The translations under genes and the position numbers were made by a program. A DNA stretch of 64,000 nucleotides from Streptomyces sp. NBC_01275. GTDB lineage: Bacteria; Actinomycetota; Actinomycetes; Streptomycetales; Streptomycetaceae. Below the pieces are notes generated by a model that worked only from the letters and a program-made list of their open reading frames with translations, was not told where the DNA came from and ran no database searches. The stretch covers positions 8,866,001 through 8,930,000 of the forward strand of contig NZ_JAPEOZ010000001.1 of NCBI RefSeq assembly GCF_026340655.1, given 5' to 3'. This document shows, piece by piece, positions 19,701-28,703 of the stretch (its first letter is position 1; the number at the start of each line of letters is the position of its first letter).

Positions 19701-20671
19701 GAGTCCAGCAGCGCCGTACGGTCGTACGTGCTGGTGGTGACCAGGACCTCCTGCGCCCCCGTCTCCTTCAGCACCGACTCCAGTTCGTGGGCGACCTGTT
19801 CCTCGGTGCCCGCGAGCTGGCCGGTCAGACCGGACTCGTAGAGGCCGCGCTCCTTCGCCGTCATCGCACGGTCCTCGACCTCGTCGGCGGGCGGCAGCGG
19901 CGGGAAGACGCCGTGGGTGCGCGCGTACGCCATCGACCAGGCCTCGGGAACCAGCAGCCGGCGCGCCGCCTCGGGAGTGCCGGCCACCGCGACCGTGCCC
20001 GAGATCACGACGTACGGCTCCGACGCCCAGAGGGAGGGCCGGAAAGCGGCGCGGTAGCGGTCGACGCCGCGCCGCAGCTTCTCGCGGTCGCGCAGGTCCC
20101 CGATGACCATCGGCAGGCCCGCGCGGGCGGCGATCTCCGCGCCTTCGCCCATGGCCAGCACGAACGGCGGCACGGTGAGCCCCTCCGAGGGCCGCGCCCG
20201 CACGCCTGTCGGGGACCCGCCCCGGAACCAGCCCAGCAGTTCCTGAAGCTGCCCCGCGAAGTCGTCCGCGTCGGCGGCGTCCTTGCCGCGGCCCAGCGCC
20301 CGGCGCACCCCGTCGGTGAACCCCACCGAGCGGCCCAGCCCCATGTCGATCCGGCCGGGGAAGAGGGACTCCAGCACCCCGAACTGCTCGGCGACGACGA
20401 GGGACCGGTGGTTGGGCAGCATCACCCCGCCGGTGCCGACCCGGATCGTGTGCGTCGCCCCGGCCACGGCGGCGGCCAGCACGGTCGGCGCGGATCCGGC
20501 GACCCCGGGCACGCCGTGGTGTTCGGACACCCAGAACCGGTGGAAGCCGAGCCGCTCCGCCTCCTGCGCCAGCCGCACGGTGTCCCGCAGCGCCTCCGCG
20601 CCGGTATGGCCCTCCCGGGTGCGGGACCGGTCGAGGACGGAGAAGCGGGCCGAGGCGATCACGGAGCTCAT
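19652..20671 (-). CDS. LLM-class flavin-dependent oxidoreductase (MsnO8-like)
   Basis: 339 residues with the bacterial luciferase-like fold: RFSVLDRSRTREG at the start, ERLGFHRFWVSEHHG, and IRVGTGGVMLPNHRSLVVAEQFG, all typical of the single-component LLM family. It probably uses FMNH2 or F420; which cofactor cannot be told from sequence. It converges on the SDR gene with a 49-base overlap, so both C-termini are encoded on opposite strands of the same DNA. Confidence 0.85.
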   Translation of the reverse strand: MSSVIASARFSVLDRSRTREGHTGAEALRDTVRLAQEAERLGFHRFWVSEHHGVPGVAGSAPTVLAAAVAGATHTIRVGTGGVMLPNHRSLVVAEQFGVLESLFPGRIDMGLGRSVGFTDGVRRALGRGKDAADADDFAGQLQELLGWFRGGSPTGVRARPSEGLTVPPFVLAMGEGAEIAARAGLPMVIGDLRDREKLRRGVDRYRAAFRPSLWASEPYVVISGTVAVAGTPEAARRLLVPEAWSMAYARTHGVFPPLPPADEVEDRAMTAKERGLYESGLTGQLAGTEEQVAHELESVLKETGAQEVLVTTSTYDRTALLDSYRRLAGIVADSRQER

Positions 20672-20725
20672 ACAGGGTTCAACACCGCACGGCCCCCAGG
20701 ATTCCTCACCCCTCGTTCCTCACGG

Positions 20726-21895
20726 TCACGGTCGCGGCGCGTGCGCGCCCTCGAGCTCGCAGGCGTCGTCGAGGCCGTGGGCCTCCCAGGCGGGGAACGG
20801 GTCGTACGTCGGCGCGGCCTCGCCGTCGGCGGACAGACAGCCGTAGAGGGCGGTGCACAGGGCGTCCGCGTCCAGATCCGTGCCGATGAACACCAGCTCC
20901 TGCGCGTGGGGCGCGTCGGCGTCGCGGGCGGCGGACGGTTCGAAGCGGGCCACGGAGCCGGCCTGCGACCACAGTCCCGTCACCCCGGGGCGGGTGGCGA
21001 GCGTGAAGAACCCCTTGGAGCGCAGGACGCGTCCGTACGCCCCGCTGTCGAGCCGCTCGGTGACGAACTCCCACAGCCGTCCGGGATGGAAGGGCCGCGT
21101 GGAGCGGAACACCGTCGAGGAGATGCCGTACTCCTCGGTCTCCGGGACGTGGTCGCCGTTGAGCTCCCGCACCCAGCCCGGGGCCTGTTGGGCCCGTTCC
21201 AGGTCGAACCGTCCGGTGCCCAGCACCTCGCGGAGGTCCACCTTCCCGTGCACGCTCGGCACGATCCGGGCGAGCGGGTTGAGCCGGGCGAGCGTCGCCC
21301 GCAGCGCGTCCGCGTCCTGCGCGTCGACCAGATCCAGCTTGTTGAGGACGATGACGTCCGCGAACTCCACCTGGTCCACGAGCAGATCGCTGACGGTCCG
21401 CTCGTCGTCCTCGAACGGGGCGAGCCCGCGTTCGGCGAGCTCGTCGCCCCGGTCCAGCTCCGGCAGGAAGTTCGCCGCGTCCACGACCGTGACCATGGTG
21501 TCCAGCCGGGCCACGTCCACCAGGGCGGCCCCGTCGTCGCGGACGAAGGCGAAGGTGGCCGCCACCGGCAGCGGCTCCGAGATTCCGCTCGACTCGATGA
21601 GCAGATGGTCGAAACGGCCCTCGCGGGCCAGCTGTTCGACCTCTTCCAGCAGATCGTCGCGCAGGGTGCAGCAGATGCACCCGTTGGTCATCTCGACGAG
21701 CCGCTCCTCGGTCCGCGACAGCGCCGCCTCGCCGTCGCGGACCAGGGCCGCGTCGATGTTGACCTCGCTCATGTCGTTGACGATGACCGCGACCCGCAGA
21801 CCGTCCCGGCCCGCCAGGACATGGTTGAGCAGCGTGGTCTTGCCGGCTCCGAGGAACCCGGACAGGACGGTGACGGGCAGTCGTTCGTACGGCAT
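20726..21895 (-). CDS. CobW/COG0523 GTPase, putative zinc metallochaperone
   Basis: 389 residues. Walker A GFLGAGKT is at 13-20, the metal-binding CxCC motif [11 protein letters not shown] at about 72-81, the guanine-specificity NKLD motif is present, and the CobW C-terminal domain is complete. Family knowledge: COG0523 members linked to Zur deliver zinc under starvation. It lies 11 bases downstream of a zinc-independent L32 gene and a probable Zur box, which supports a zinc-sparing role rather than cobalamin synthesis. ATG 21895 follows GAGGAC; the longer upstream frame overlaps rpmF. Confidence 0.88.
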   Translation of the reverse strand: MPYERLPVTVLSGFLGAGKTTLLNHVLAGRDGLRVAVIVNDMSEVNIDAALVRDGEAALSRTEERLVEMTNGCICCTLRDDLLEEVEQLAREGRFDHLLIESSGISEPLPVAATFAFVRDDGAALVDVARLDTMVTVVDAANFLPELDRGDELAERGLAPFEDDERTVSDLLVDQVEFADVIVLNKLDLVDAQDADALRATLARLNPLARIVPSVHGKVDLREVLGTGRFDLERAQQAPGWVRELNGDHVPETEEYGISSTVFRSTRPFHPGRLWEFVTERLDSGAYGRVLRSKGFFTLATRPGVTGLWSQAGSVARFEPSAARDADAPHAQELVFIGTDLDADALCTALYGCLSADGEAAPTYDPFPAWEAHGLDDACELEGAHAPRP

Positions 21896-21906
21896 CCCGG
21901 TCGTCC

Positions 21907-22077
21907 TCAGTCCTCGGGGCGCAGCAGGCCGCGCTCGTACGCCCTGACCAGGTGCCGGGGCACGAGGCGGCGGACCCCGTCGACCGTCACCGGTACGAGC
22001 TGCGGGGCGGCGGCCTTCCACTGGGCGCGGCGGTGACGGGTGTTGCTGCGGGACGTCTTCCGCTTGGGCACGGCCAT
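21907..22077 (-). CDS. rpmF: 50S ribosomal protein L32, zinc-independent (C-minus) paralogue
   Basis: 56 residues, starting [20 protein letters not shown], the standard L32 N-terminus. The C-terminal part has no cysteine at all, so the usual zinc-ribbon CxxC pairs are missing. This is the alternative paralogue that replaces the zinc-containing L32 when zinc is scarce. An AGGAGGATC ribosome site lies just upstream. It heads a two-gene unit with the CobW GTPase. The protein is too short for a standard ORF cut-off and was read directly from the sequence. Confidence 0.93.
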   Translation of the reverse strand: MAVPKRKTSRSNTRHRRAQWKAAAPQLVPVTVDGVRRLVPRHLVRAYERGLLRPED

Positions 22078-22124
22078 GGCGGATCCTCCTCGGTGCGCTG
22101 GGGAGTGGGCACCGAGACGCTATA

Positions 22125-22139
22125 TGAAAATGGATCCCA
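22125..22139 (-). promoter_or_regulatory. Probable Zur operator
   Basis: On the minus strand the site reads TGGGATCCATTTTCA, a 7-1-7 element. The right half matches the streptomycete Zur consensus (TGAAAATGATTTTCA) fully and the left half partly. It starts 48 bases upstream of the L32 start. Confidence 0.65.
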
Positions 22140-22190
22140 TTAGCAATTGGTGGCGACGGGCGCCGGCCGGGCGTGGCTAGGGTGGGTGGC

Positions 22191-22682
22191 GTGACCGACA
22201 GCAGCGGACGGCCGATCGCCGTGTTCGACCTGGACAACACTCTCGCCGACACGGCCCACCGCCAGCGTTTCCTGGAGCGCCGGCCGCGCGACTGGGACGC
22301 GTTCTTCGCCGCCGCGCCGCACGACCCGCCGATCCCGCAGGGCGTTGCGCTGGCGCTGGAGCACGCCGAGGAGTGCGACGTCGTCTACCTCACCGGCCGG
22401 CCCGAGCGCTGCCGGCGCGACACCCTGGCCTGGCTCGCCGCGCAGGGGCTGCCGGACGGCAGGGTGCACATGCGGCGCAACGACGACCGCAGGCCCGCCC
22501 GCCGCACCAAGCTGGAGATCCTGCGCCGGCTCGCCCGGGACCGGGAGGTGCGGGTGCTGGTGGACGACGACACGCTGGTGTGCGACGACGCCGAACGGGC
22601 GGGATTCTCCGTCGTCAGGGCGCGCTGGACGGCGACTTCGGAGGCGCTGAAGGAGGCGCAGGGGCGCGAGGGCCGTACGTAG
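22191..22682 (+). CDS. HAD-superfamily phosphatase (polynucleotide-kinase-type 3' phosphatase-like)
   Basis: 163 residues. Motif I is FDLDNTLAD (nucleophile and acid Asp), motif II is VVYLTGRPE, and motif IV is [12 protein letters not shown]. The short insert between motifs resembles phosphatase domains related to PNKP or acid phosphatases. The substrate is unknown. GTG 22191 is chosen because motif I then starts at about residue 11 and GGGTGGG precedes it. It diverges from the rpmF/CobW unit and converges with the dodecin gene. Confidence 0.75.
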   Translation: MTDSSGRPIAVFDLDNTLADTAHRQRFLERRPRDWDAFFAAAPHDPPIPQGVALALEHAEECDVVYLTGRPERCRRDTLAWLAAQGLPDGRVHMRRNDDRRPARRTKLEILRRLARDREVRVLVDDDTLVCDDAERAGFSVVRARWTATSEALKEAQGREGRT

Positions 22683-22713
22683 GAGGGCTTCGGGGGGGTC
22701 CGAAGGGGTGACG

Positions 22714-22929
22714 TCAGCTCGACTCGTCCAGACGGAAGCCGAGCTTCAGGCCCACCTGCCAGTGCGCGACGTCGCCGTTCTCGATCTGGCCCCGCACCTG
22801 GGTCACCTCGAACCAGTCCAGGTTGCGCAGGGTCTGCGAGGCGCGGCTGACGCCGTTGCGGATGGCCTGGTCGACGCCGTCCGGCGAGGTGCCGACGATC
22901 TCCGTGACCCGGTAGGTGTGGTTCGACAT
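22714..22929 (-). CDS. Dodecin, flavin-binding storage protein
   Basis: 71 residues, starting MSNHTYRVTEIVGTSPDGVD, the standard dodecin opening, with the flavin-stacking Trp in LRNLDWFEV and the QVGLKLGF C-terminus. Family knowledge: dodecins form hollow 12-mers that bind flavins or CoA and protect against free flavin. It is at full normal length. A short CTTCGG/CCGAAG hairpin (22688-22705) separates it from the convergent HAD gene. Confidence 0.92.
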   Translation of the reverse strand: MSNHTYRVTEIVGTSPDGVDQAIRNGVSRASQTLRNLDWFEVTQVRGQIENGDVAHWQVGLKLGFRLDESS

Positions 22930-23157
22930 CGGGGTGCTCCTCTCGGCCGTGACGGCGTCGTCACGTGTGGCACGCGTCCTTCCACCGTGCCCCAAGCCGG
23001 GCCGGAGCGCGAGGTGTGCCAGCCACGCAGGGCGAGGCGAAAAGTCCGATTTCTGTACCCGTCCGATGATATAAGGATCACGTTAGTGGCGTGGCTGTGC
23101 ACATCGGTGGTCTCGAAGCCGCGCCCGTGATCCTCGATTGGGGGTTTGAAGGAGACC

Positions 23158-24630
23158 ATGCGGCGGTTCAGAATCGCGATGTCCCGACAGGCGCCTGTTT
23201 CCATGGCGCGCCACCCCATCCACCGTCAGGACAAGGGGGCGCGCTGGTATCGCCCCCTCTCGGTCTGTGTGGACCTCCTCGCCGCGGCCCTGCCGGTCGC
23301 GGCGGCGATCGTGGAGGTCCACGAGCCCCACCCGCTGCGTCTGGCGGCCACCGCAGCCCTGCTGTGGCCGCTGATCGGGGTGGTGAGCAGGCGGTACACG
23401 CCGATGGCCTGGGGCGACGGAGGCGGTCTCAGGGCGGTGATACGGGACTGGCTGGTCCTGGTCGGCGCCCTGGCGACGCTCCGTGTGGTCTGCGGGCTGA
23501 ACAGCGTGCCCGCCGAGGCGTTCACGGCGCTGATCCCCGCGCTGGTGCTCACCGGCGTCTGCCAGAAGGTGATTCACCGTCACCTCCTGGCCGCCCGCCG
23601 CGACGCCCGCGCCCTGCGCCATGTGCTGGTCGTCGGCGAGGCTCCGGTGATCGACGCCGTGGTCGCGCAGCTCGCCCAGCGCACCGACCACGAGTATGTG
23701 ATCGTCGGATCCTGCCCGGTGGGCGAGGGCGAGGTGGGCTCCGGGCTGCCGGAGTCCGTGCGGCTGCCCTACGAGGAGCCCGAGACGCCCGACGCGGACG
23801 CCACGGCCGTCCTGCGGGCGGCCGACGAACTCGGCGCCGATCTCGTCTTCGTGGCGGCGGGCCGCCATCTGTCCGGCGAGCGACTGCGTCGGCTGTCCTG
23901 GTCGCTGCACGACAGGGGCCGCTCGCTCATGGTCCTGCCCGGCATCACCGACGTCGCCCGACGGCGGGTGCGGCTGACCTCGGCGGCCGGGCTCACCCTG
24001 CTGGACATCGCGCCTCCGATGCACCGCGGCAGGCACGCACGGGTGAAGTCGGTCGTGGACCGGACGGGCGCCCTGGCGCTGATCCTCGCGCTCTCGCCGT
24101 TGTTGCTGCTGCCGGCGCTGGCCGTCCGGCTCGGCTCGCCCGGTCCGGTCCTCTACCGCCAGACCCGGGTCGGCCTGAACGCGCAGCCGTTCCCCATGTG
24201 GAAGTTCCGCACGATGGTGGTCGACGCGGACCGGCTCAAGAGCAGGCTGGAGACGGAGAACGAGAACGACGGACACATGTTCAAGATGCGCCGCGACCCC
24301 CGGGTCACCCCCGTGGGGCGCTTCCTGCGGCGCTACTCGCTGGACGAGCTGCCCCAGTTGTTCAACATCCTCTTCGGCCACATGTCCTTGGTCGGCCCGC
24401 GCCCCCCGCTGCCCGAGGAGGTCGCCAAGTACAACGACGTCGAGATGCGCCGGCTCCACGTCAAACCGGGCCTGACCGGGCTGTGGCAGGTGAGCGGACG
24501 GTCGGACCTGTCCTGGCGCGAGACGGTCGCGCTCGACCTGCGCTACGTCGACAACTGGTCGCTGTCCGGGGACATGAACGTCGTGGCCCGCACCCTCCGC
24601 GCGGTGCTGGACGGCCGCGGCGCCTACTGA
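23158..24630 (+). CDS. Exopolysaccharide polyprenyl-phosphate sugar-1-phosphate transferase
   Basis: 490 residues. Four N-terminal helices are followed by a CoA-binding-like soluble domain (about 150-280), a fifth helix (about 305-325), and the C-terminal bacterial sugar transferase domain with FPMWKFRTMV, LDELPQLFNIL, SLVGPRPPLPEE and KPGLTGLWQVSGRSDLSW. Family knowledge: WbaP/CpsE-type enzymes load the first hexose-1-phosphate onto undecaprenyl phosphate and so start polysaccharide repeat assembly. ATG 23158 follows GAAGGAGA. It opens the exopolysaccharide locus, with an acyltransferase and a glycosyltransferase behind it. Confidence 0.92.
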   Translation: MRRFRIAMSRQAPVSMARHPIHRQDKGARWYRPLSVCVDLLAAALPVAAAIVEVHEPHPLRLAATAALLWPLIGVVSRRYTPMAWGDGGGLRAVIRDWLVLVGALATLRVVCGLNSVPAEAFTALIPALVLTGVCQKVIHRHLLAARRDARALRHVLVVGEAPVIDAVVAQLAQRTDHEYVIVGSCPVGEGEVGSGLPESVRLPYEEPETPDADATAVLRAADELGADLVFVAAGRHLSGERLRRLSWSLHDRGRSLMVLPGITDVARRRVRLTSAAGLTLLDIAPPMHRGRHARVKSVVDRTGALALILALSPLLLLPALAVRLGSPGPVLYRQTRVGLNAQPFPMWKFRTMVVDADRLKSRLETENENDGHMFKMRRDPRVTPVGRFLRRYSLDELPQLFNILFGHMSLVGPRPPLPEEVAKYNDVEMRRLHVKPGLTGLWQVSGRSDLSWRETVALDLRYVDNWSLSGDMNVVARTLRAVLDGRGAY

Positions 24631-24637
24631 GTACGGG

Positions 24638-24662
24638 TGCGGCCCCGCTCTCCGGGGCCGCA
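24638..24662 (+). terminator. Intra-operon hairpin after the initiating transferase
   Basis: TGCGGCCCCG (24638-24647) and CGGGGCCGCA (24653-24662) form a perfect 10-bp stem with a 5-base loop, between two genes on the same strand. It may reduce read-through or stabilise the upstream mRNA. Confidence 0.55.
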
Positions 24663-24691
24663 TCCTCCATCCTTTCCGGAAGGACACCGTC

Positions 24692-25285
24692 ATGACACAG
24701 ACCGCAGTCGTACAGCGGTCGCTGCGCGGCTTCACCGGCGCCGGATACGACAAGGGGCGGCCCGTGTGGGTCCAGGCCGCCTGGTTCGCCGCCCTCCATC
24801 TGCTCTTCGTCAAGTGGTGGTTCCCGGCCCGCTGGCGGCCGGCCCTGTTGCGCGCCTTCGGCGCCCGCGTCGGGCAGCGGGTGCTGATCCGGCGCGGGGT
24901 GCGGATCCACTGGCCGTGGAAGCTGGACGTCGGCGACGACGTCTGGATCGGCGAGGACGCCTGGATCCTCAACCTCGAACCGGTCACCGTCGGCGACGAC
25001 GTCTGCGTCTCCCAGAACGCGCTGCTGTGCACCGGCAGCCATCGCCGCCGCAGCGTCACGTTCGAGTTCGACAACGGCCCCATCCGGCTGGCGCCGGGCA
25101 GTTGGGTCGCCGCCCGCGCGACCGTGCTGCGGGGCGTCACCGTCGGCCGGGGCGCGGTGGTGGGCGCCGGCGCCGTCGCCCACCAGGACCTCGCACCGGG
25201 CTCGGTCCTGACGACGGGCGGCGCCTCGGCCGCACCACCCGCGTCCTTCGCACCCTCCGCGTCCTTGAAGGGAGCCACGGCATGA
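24692..25285 (+). CDS. WcaF-like hexapeptide-repeat acyltransferase
   Basis: 197 residues. After an N-terminal region with FAALHLLFVKWWFP, a left-handed beta-helix follows (VGDDVWIGEDAWILNLEPV, VGDDVCVSQNALLCTGSH, then the C-terminal VGRGAVVGAGAV). TGSH carries the expected catalytic His. This matches the colanic-acid WcaF type, which acetylates polysaccharide precursors. An Ala/Ser/Pro-rich tail ends the protein. Its stop overlaps the next start (ATGA, 25282-25285). Confidence 0.88.
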   Translation: MTQTAVVQRSLRGFTGAGYDKGRPVWVQAAWFAALHLLFVKWWFPARWRPALLRAFGARVGQRVLIRRGVRIHWPWKLDVGDDVWIGEDAWILNLEPVTVGDDVCVSQNALLCTGSHRRRSVTFEFDNGPIRLAPGSWVAARATVLRGVTVGRGAVVGAGAVAHQDLAPGSVLTTGGASAAPPASFAPSASLKGATA

Positions 25286-26412
25286 GGCTCGTCCATGTGG
25301 TCACGCTGGTCAGCGACGACGGGGCCTTCGGCGGGCCGACGAGCGTGGCTCTGGCCCAGCTCGAGGAGTGCGCCGCACGCGGTCACGACGTGACGCTGGT
25401 GTCGCTGTGGCGGGGCAGGGCACGGGCGGCGCGACGCATCGGCGCCGTGCCCTTCGTCTCCCGCCGGGCGTGGCGGCTGGTCCCGGGCCGGGGGTGTCTG
25501 GGACTCATGCATCCCCTGCTGCTGTGGGACCTGTGGCGGGCCATGGGGCGCGCCGACGTGGTCCATCTGCACGCGGGACGCGACCTCGTCTCCCTTGCCG
25601 GGCTCGCCGTGGCCCGGCTGCGGCGGGTGGACTTCGTCACCCAGACGCACGGCATGGTCGAGCCCCGCACCGGGGCCGTCGCGCGCGCCTTCGACCGGCT
25701 GTTCGTGCCGTTGCTGCGCCGGGCGCGCCGCTGCCTGGTGCTCACCGAGCGGGAGCGGCGCGCGCTGGGCGAGGTGCTGGGCCCGGACGGGCCGCCGCTG
25801 GTGTCCCTGCCCAACGGGCTGCGCACCGCCGAGGAGGGCGCGGGGACGCGGCCGCGCAGCGGGCACGAGGTGATCTTCCTGGCCCGGCTGCACCCCCGTA
25901 AGCGCCCCGAGGCGTTCGTCGAGATGGCCGCGCTGGTGCACAAGGAGTGCGACGAGGCGCGGTTCACGCTCTACGGAGCGGACGAGGGATCCCTGTCGGA
26001 GGTGCACCGGCTCGTCGCGGACCGCGGGCTGAGCGACGTCGTCTCCTACGGCGGGGCGCTGGAGCACTCGGCGGCGCTGGAGGCCTACCGCAGGGCGGCC
26101 GTGTACGTGCTGCCGAGCGTGCACGAGCCGTTCCCGATGACGGTCCTGGAGGCCCTGGCCGAGGGAACGCCGGTCGTGTGCACGGACAGCAGCGGCATCT
26201 CCGCGGAACTGGCCCGCAGACAGGCCGCGTTGGTCACCGACGGCAGTCCGGAGGCGCTGGCGGACGCGGTGGGCCGACTGCTCGTCGACGAGGCGCTGCG
26301 CCGCAGTCTGGCCGAGGCCGGCCGCCGTGCGATCGACGAGGTCTTCTCCATCCGGGCGGTCGTGGACCAGCTGGAGGACGACGTCTACCGGGTTCGCCCG
26401 GGACAAGGCTGA
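25282..26412 (+). CDS. GT4-family glycosyltransferase
   Basis: 376 residues with GT-B architecture: an N-terminal Rossmann domain with GGPTSVALAQLEE and THGMVEPRTG, then the C-terminal GT4 donor site with ARLHPRKRPEAFVE and the E-x7-E region EPFPMTVLEALAEGTPVV. It likely adds a sugar to the lipid-linked exopolysaccharide repeat; donor and acceptor are unknown. Translation is coupled to the acyltransferase. A strong terminator follows at 26429. Confidence 0.9.
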   Translation: MRLVHVVTLVSDDGAFGGPTSVALAQLEECAARGHDVTLVSLWRGRARAARRIGAVPFVSRRAWRLVPGRGCLGLMHPLLLWDLWRAMGRADVVHLHAGRDLVSLAGLAVARLRRVDFVTQTHGMVEPRTGAVARAFDRLFVPLLRRARRCLVLTERERRALGEVLGPDGPPLVSLPNGLRTAEEGAGTRPRSGHEVIFLARLHPRKRPEAFVEMAALVHKECDEARFTLYGADEGSLSEVHRLVADRGLSDVVSYGGALEHSAALEAYRRAAVYVLPSVHEPFPMTVLEALAEGTPVVCTDSSGISAELARRQAALVTDGSPEALADAVGRLLVDEALRRSLAEAGRRAIDEVFSIRAVVDQLEDDVYRVRPGQG

Positions 26413-26428
26413 CCCGGGCGAGACGGCA

Positions 26429-26488
26429 GCTGCCGGTCGCCTCGGGCCCGCCGTCGCATTCGACGGCGGGCCCGAGGCGACCGGCAGC
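26429..26488. terminator. Bidirectional terminator, 28-bp perfect stem
   Basis: Arms 26429-26456 and 26461-26488 are perfectly complementary around a 4-base loop (CATT). It lies between two convergent glycosyltransferase genes and is the longest perfect hairpin I found in the window. Confidence 0.93.
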
Positions 26489-26493
26489 GCTGT

Positions 26494-27693
26494 TCAGTGG
26501 GCCGGGGAGCGGCTCACCGAGCGGAGGATGTCCTCGAAGCGGGAGGCGCAGTCCTCCAGGGCGAACTCCCGCTCGGCCAGGGCGCGGCTCTCCTTGCCCA
26601 GCGACTCGGCGCGCGCCGGGTCGGCCAGGACCTCCTCGACCCAGGCCGAGGCCTTCTCGAGCGAGGACTCCTGCGGCGGGAAGACCGCCGACCCCGCCTG
26701 ACGCAGCAGCTGCGCGGCCAGGTTGTCGGCGGGCATCAGACCGAGGACGGGGCGCCCGGCGCACAGATACGACAGCGTCTTGGACGGGACCGAGAACTCG
26801 CCCGCGTCCGCGGCCAGCAGCACGACGAGGAGGTCGCCCGCGCCCAGCACCTCGGGCAGCCGCTCGTAGGGCTGGAAGGGCAGCAGCGTCAGCTCGACGC
26901 CGCGGGCGGCCGCGGCCTCCCTCAGGACGGGCACGGCCGGTCCGTCGTTGACGACGACGAGCCGCACCGGAGCGCCCCGCTCACGCAGTCGCTCCGCCAA
27001 CTGCACCAGCAGCACCGGGTGATGCTTGAGGCCCAGCGTGCCGGAGTACAGCACCGTGCGCACGCCGTCGAGGCCCTGCTCGGCCGACCAGGCGTTGGCC
27101 CGGTCCACCGGGACGATCTCGTCCAGCGGCGCCCAGTTGGGGATGACGGTGACCTTGCCTGCCGTGCCCCACTGCCGGTGGATGCGCACGAAGGACTCGG
27201 CGATCACCACGATGGCCGAGGCCCGGCGCGCCGACCACTTCTCGCCCGCCCCGAAGACCTTGGCGGCGACGCCCATCGCCTTGGCGACGTCGGCGGCGGC
27301 GAAGCTCTTCAGCGCGACGGCGGTCACGTCCTGGTGCCACAGCACCCAGGGGATGCGCAGCCGCCGCAGCGCGGCCGCCGCCACGACCAGGGTGGGAATG
27401 GGCATGTTGGACAGCATCGCCACGTCGGGCTTCTCGCGCCGTACCTGCCGGGCCAGTTCGAGGCCCAGCAGCGTCTCCTGGCGAAGCCGGTGGAAGTAGG
27501 CCTCCTTCTTCAGTGCCGTGCCGTCCCCGATGGTGACGAACCGCAGGCCGGGGGCGTCCCCGGCGAGGTTGCCCTTGCCGGAGACGTAGGCCGTGCACGT
27601 CGAGTGGACGACATCGTGACCGCGGCGGGCCAGTTCCCGGCTCAACTGGGCCTGGAACGGGTGGCCGCTGTAGTCGTGGACCAGGATCCTCAT
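26494..27693 (-). CDS. GT4-family glycosyltransferase, WbuB-like
   Basis: 399 residues. The N-terminal half resembles WbuB/WcaI-type transferases (MRILVHDYSGHPFQAQLSRE, WVLWHQDV). The C-terminal donor domain has YSGTLGLKHHPVLL and a GEFSVPSKTLSYLCAGRPVL region in place of the usual E-x7-E motif. It probably adds a sugar in repeat-unit assembly. ATG 27693 follows GGGAGAG; an in-frame GTG at 27726 overlaps the epimerase stop and cannot be excluded. It follows the epimerase gene on the same strand. Confidence 0.87.
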   Translation of the reverse strand: MRILVHDYSGHPFQAQLSRELARRGHDVVHSTCTAYVSGKGNLAGDAPGLRFVTIGDGTALKKEAYFHRLRQETLLGLELARQVRREKPDVAMLSNMPIPTLVVAAAALRRLRIPWVLWHQDVTAVALKSFAAADVAKAMGVAAKVFGAGEKWSARRASAIVVIAESFVRIHRQWGTAGKVTVIPNWAPLDEIVPVDRANAWSAEQGLDGVRTVLYSGTLGLKHHPVLLVQLAERLRERGAPVRLVVVNDGPAVPVLREAAAARGVELTLLPFQPYERLPEVLGAGDLLVVLLAADAGEFSVPSKTLSYLCAGRPVLGLMPADNLAAQLLRQAGSAVFPPQESSLEKASAWVEEVLADPARAESLGKESRALAEREFALEDCASRFEDILRSVSRSPAH

Positions 27694-27722
27694 CGGCTCT
27701 CCCTGTCCTGTTCGCTCGGACG

Positions 27723-28703
27723 TCACTGCTGGGAGCGCTTGACCTGGTCGTACACCCAGGCGTAGGTCTTCTCCAGACCGTCGGCGAGGGTCACCGAGGG
27801 CTCCCAGCCGTGGATCTCGCGGATCAGCGTGTTGTCGGAGTTGCGGCCGCGCACCCCCTGCGGGGCGTCGAGGCGGTGTCTGCGCTCGCAGCGGACGCCG
27901 GCGATCTCCTCGACGAGGTCGACGAGCTGATTGATCGTCACCAGCTCCGAGGAGCCCAGGTTGACCGGTACGCCGCTGTCCCCGCGCATGATCATCTGGC
28001 TGCCGTGCAGACAGTCGTCGATGTACATGAAGGACCGGCTCTGCAGACCGTCGCCCCAGATCTCGATGTGGTGGTCACCGGAGAGGACCGCCTGGGCGAC
28101 CTTGCGGCAGACCGCCGCCGGCGCCTTCTCCCGGCCGCCGTTCCAGGTGCCGTCCGGGCCGTACACGTTGTGGTAGCGGGCGACGCGGGTGACGAACCCG
28201 TGGTCCTCGGCGTAGTGGCGGCACATGCGCTCGGAGAAGAGCTTCTCCCAGCCGTAGCCGTCCTCCGGCTGCGCCGGGTAGGCGTCCTCCTCCTTGAGTG
28301 CGGTGAGGTCGGGGTCGGTCTGCTTGCCGGCGGCGTACACGCAGGCGGAGGAGGAGTAGAAGTAGCGCTCCACACCGGCCTCGTGCGCCGCCTGCAGCAT
28401 GTGGGTGCTGGTGAGCACCGACATCATGCAGGCGGCCTTGTTGTTCTCGATGAAGCCCATGCCCCCCATGTCGGCGGCGAGCATGTACACCTGCCGGGCG
28501 CCCTGGACGCCGGCGCGGGCGTGCTCCAGGAGCGACAGGTCGGCGACGGTGTTCTCGGCGTCCTGGTGGACCTGGTACCACTCGTGGCGGGGCTTGACGT
28601 CGATCGAGCGGACGGTCAGCCCCTGGGCCAGAAGGTCGCCCACGAGATGACCACCGATGAATCCCCCGCCTCCGGCGACGACGACGTCGACCTGCTTGCT
28701 CAT
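27723..28703 (-). CDS. NAD-dependent epimerase, GDP-mannose 3,5-epimerase-like
   Basis: 326 residues. The GGGGFIGGHL loop (about 10-19) binds NAD. LAADMGGMGFIENNK and FYSSSACVYAAGKQ closely resemble plant GDP-mannose 3,5-epimerase, and the catalytic pair lies in YGWEK with cysteine in SSACVY. Family knowledge: GME makes GDP-L-galactose and GDP-L-gulose from GDP-mannose. ATG 28703 follows AGAGGAG. In this locus it would supply a rare sugar donor to the glycosyltransferases. Exact product specificity cannot be read from sequence. Confidence 0.85.
   Translation of the reverse strand: MSKQVDVVVAGGGGFIGGHLVGDLLAQGLTVRSIDVKPRHEWYQVHQDAENTVADLSLLEHARAGVQGARQVYMLAADMGGMGFIENNKAACMMSVLTSTHMLQAAHEAGVERYFYSSSACVYAAGKQTDPDLTALKEEDAYPAQPEDGYGWEKLFSERMCRHYAEDHGFVTRVARYHNVYGPDGTWNGGREKAPAAVCRKVAQAVLSGDHHIEIWGDGLQSRSFMYIDDCLHGSQMIMRGDSGVPVNLGSSELVTINQLVDLVEEIAGVRCERRHRLDAPQGVRGRNSDNTLIREIHGWEPSVTLADGLEKTYAWVYDQVKRSQQ

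Noticed and set aside
18587..22036. A 1149-codon open frame on the + strand
   Set aside because: It is an Arg/Gly/Pro/His-rich shadow frame over the SDR gene and antisense to the LLM, CobW and L32 genes; all of these have clear family motifs.
23083..26406. A 1107-codon open frame on the minus strand
   Set aside because: Antisense shadow of the sugar transferase, acyltransferase and glycosyltransferase genes, a common result of very high third-position GC.
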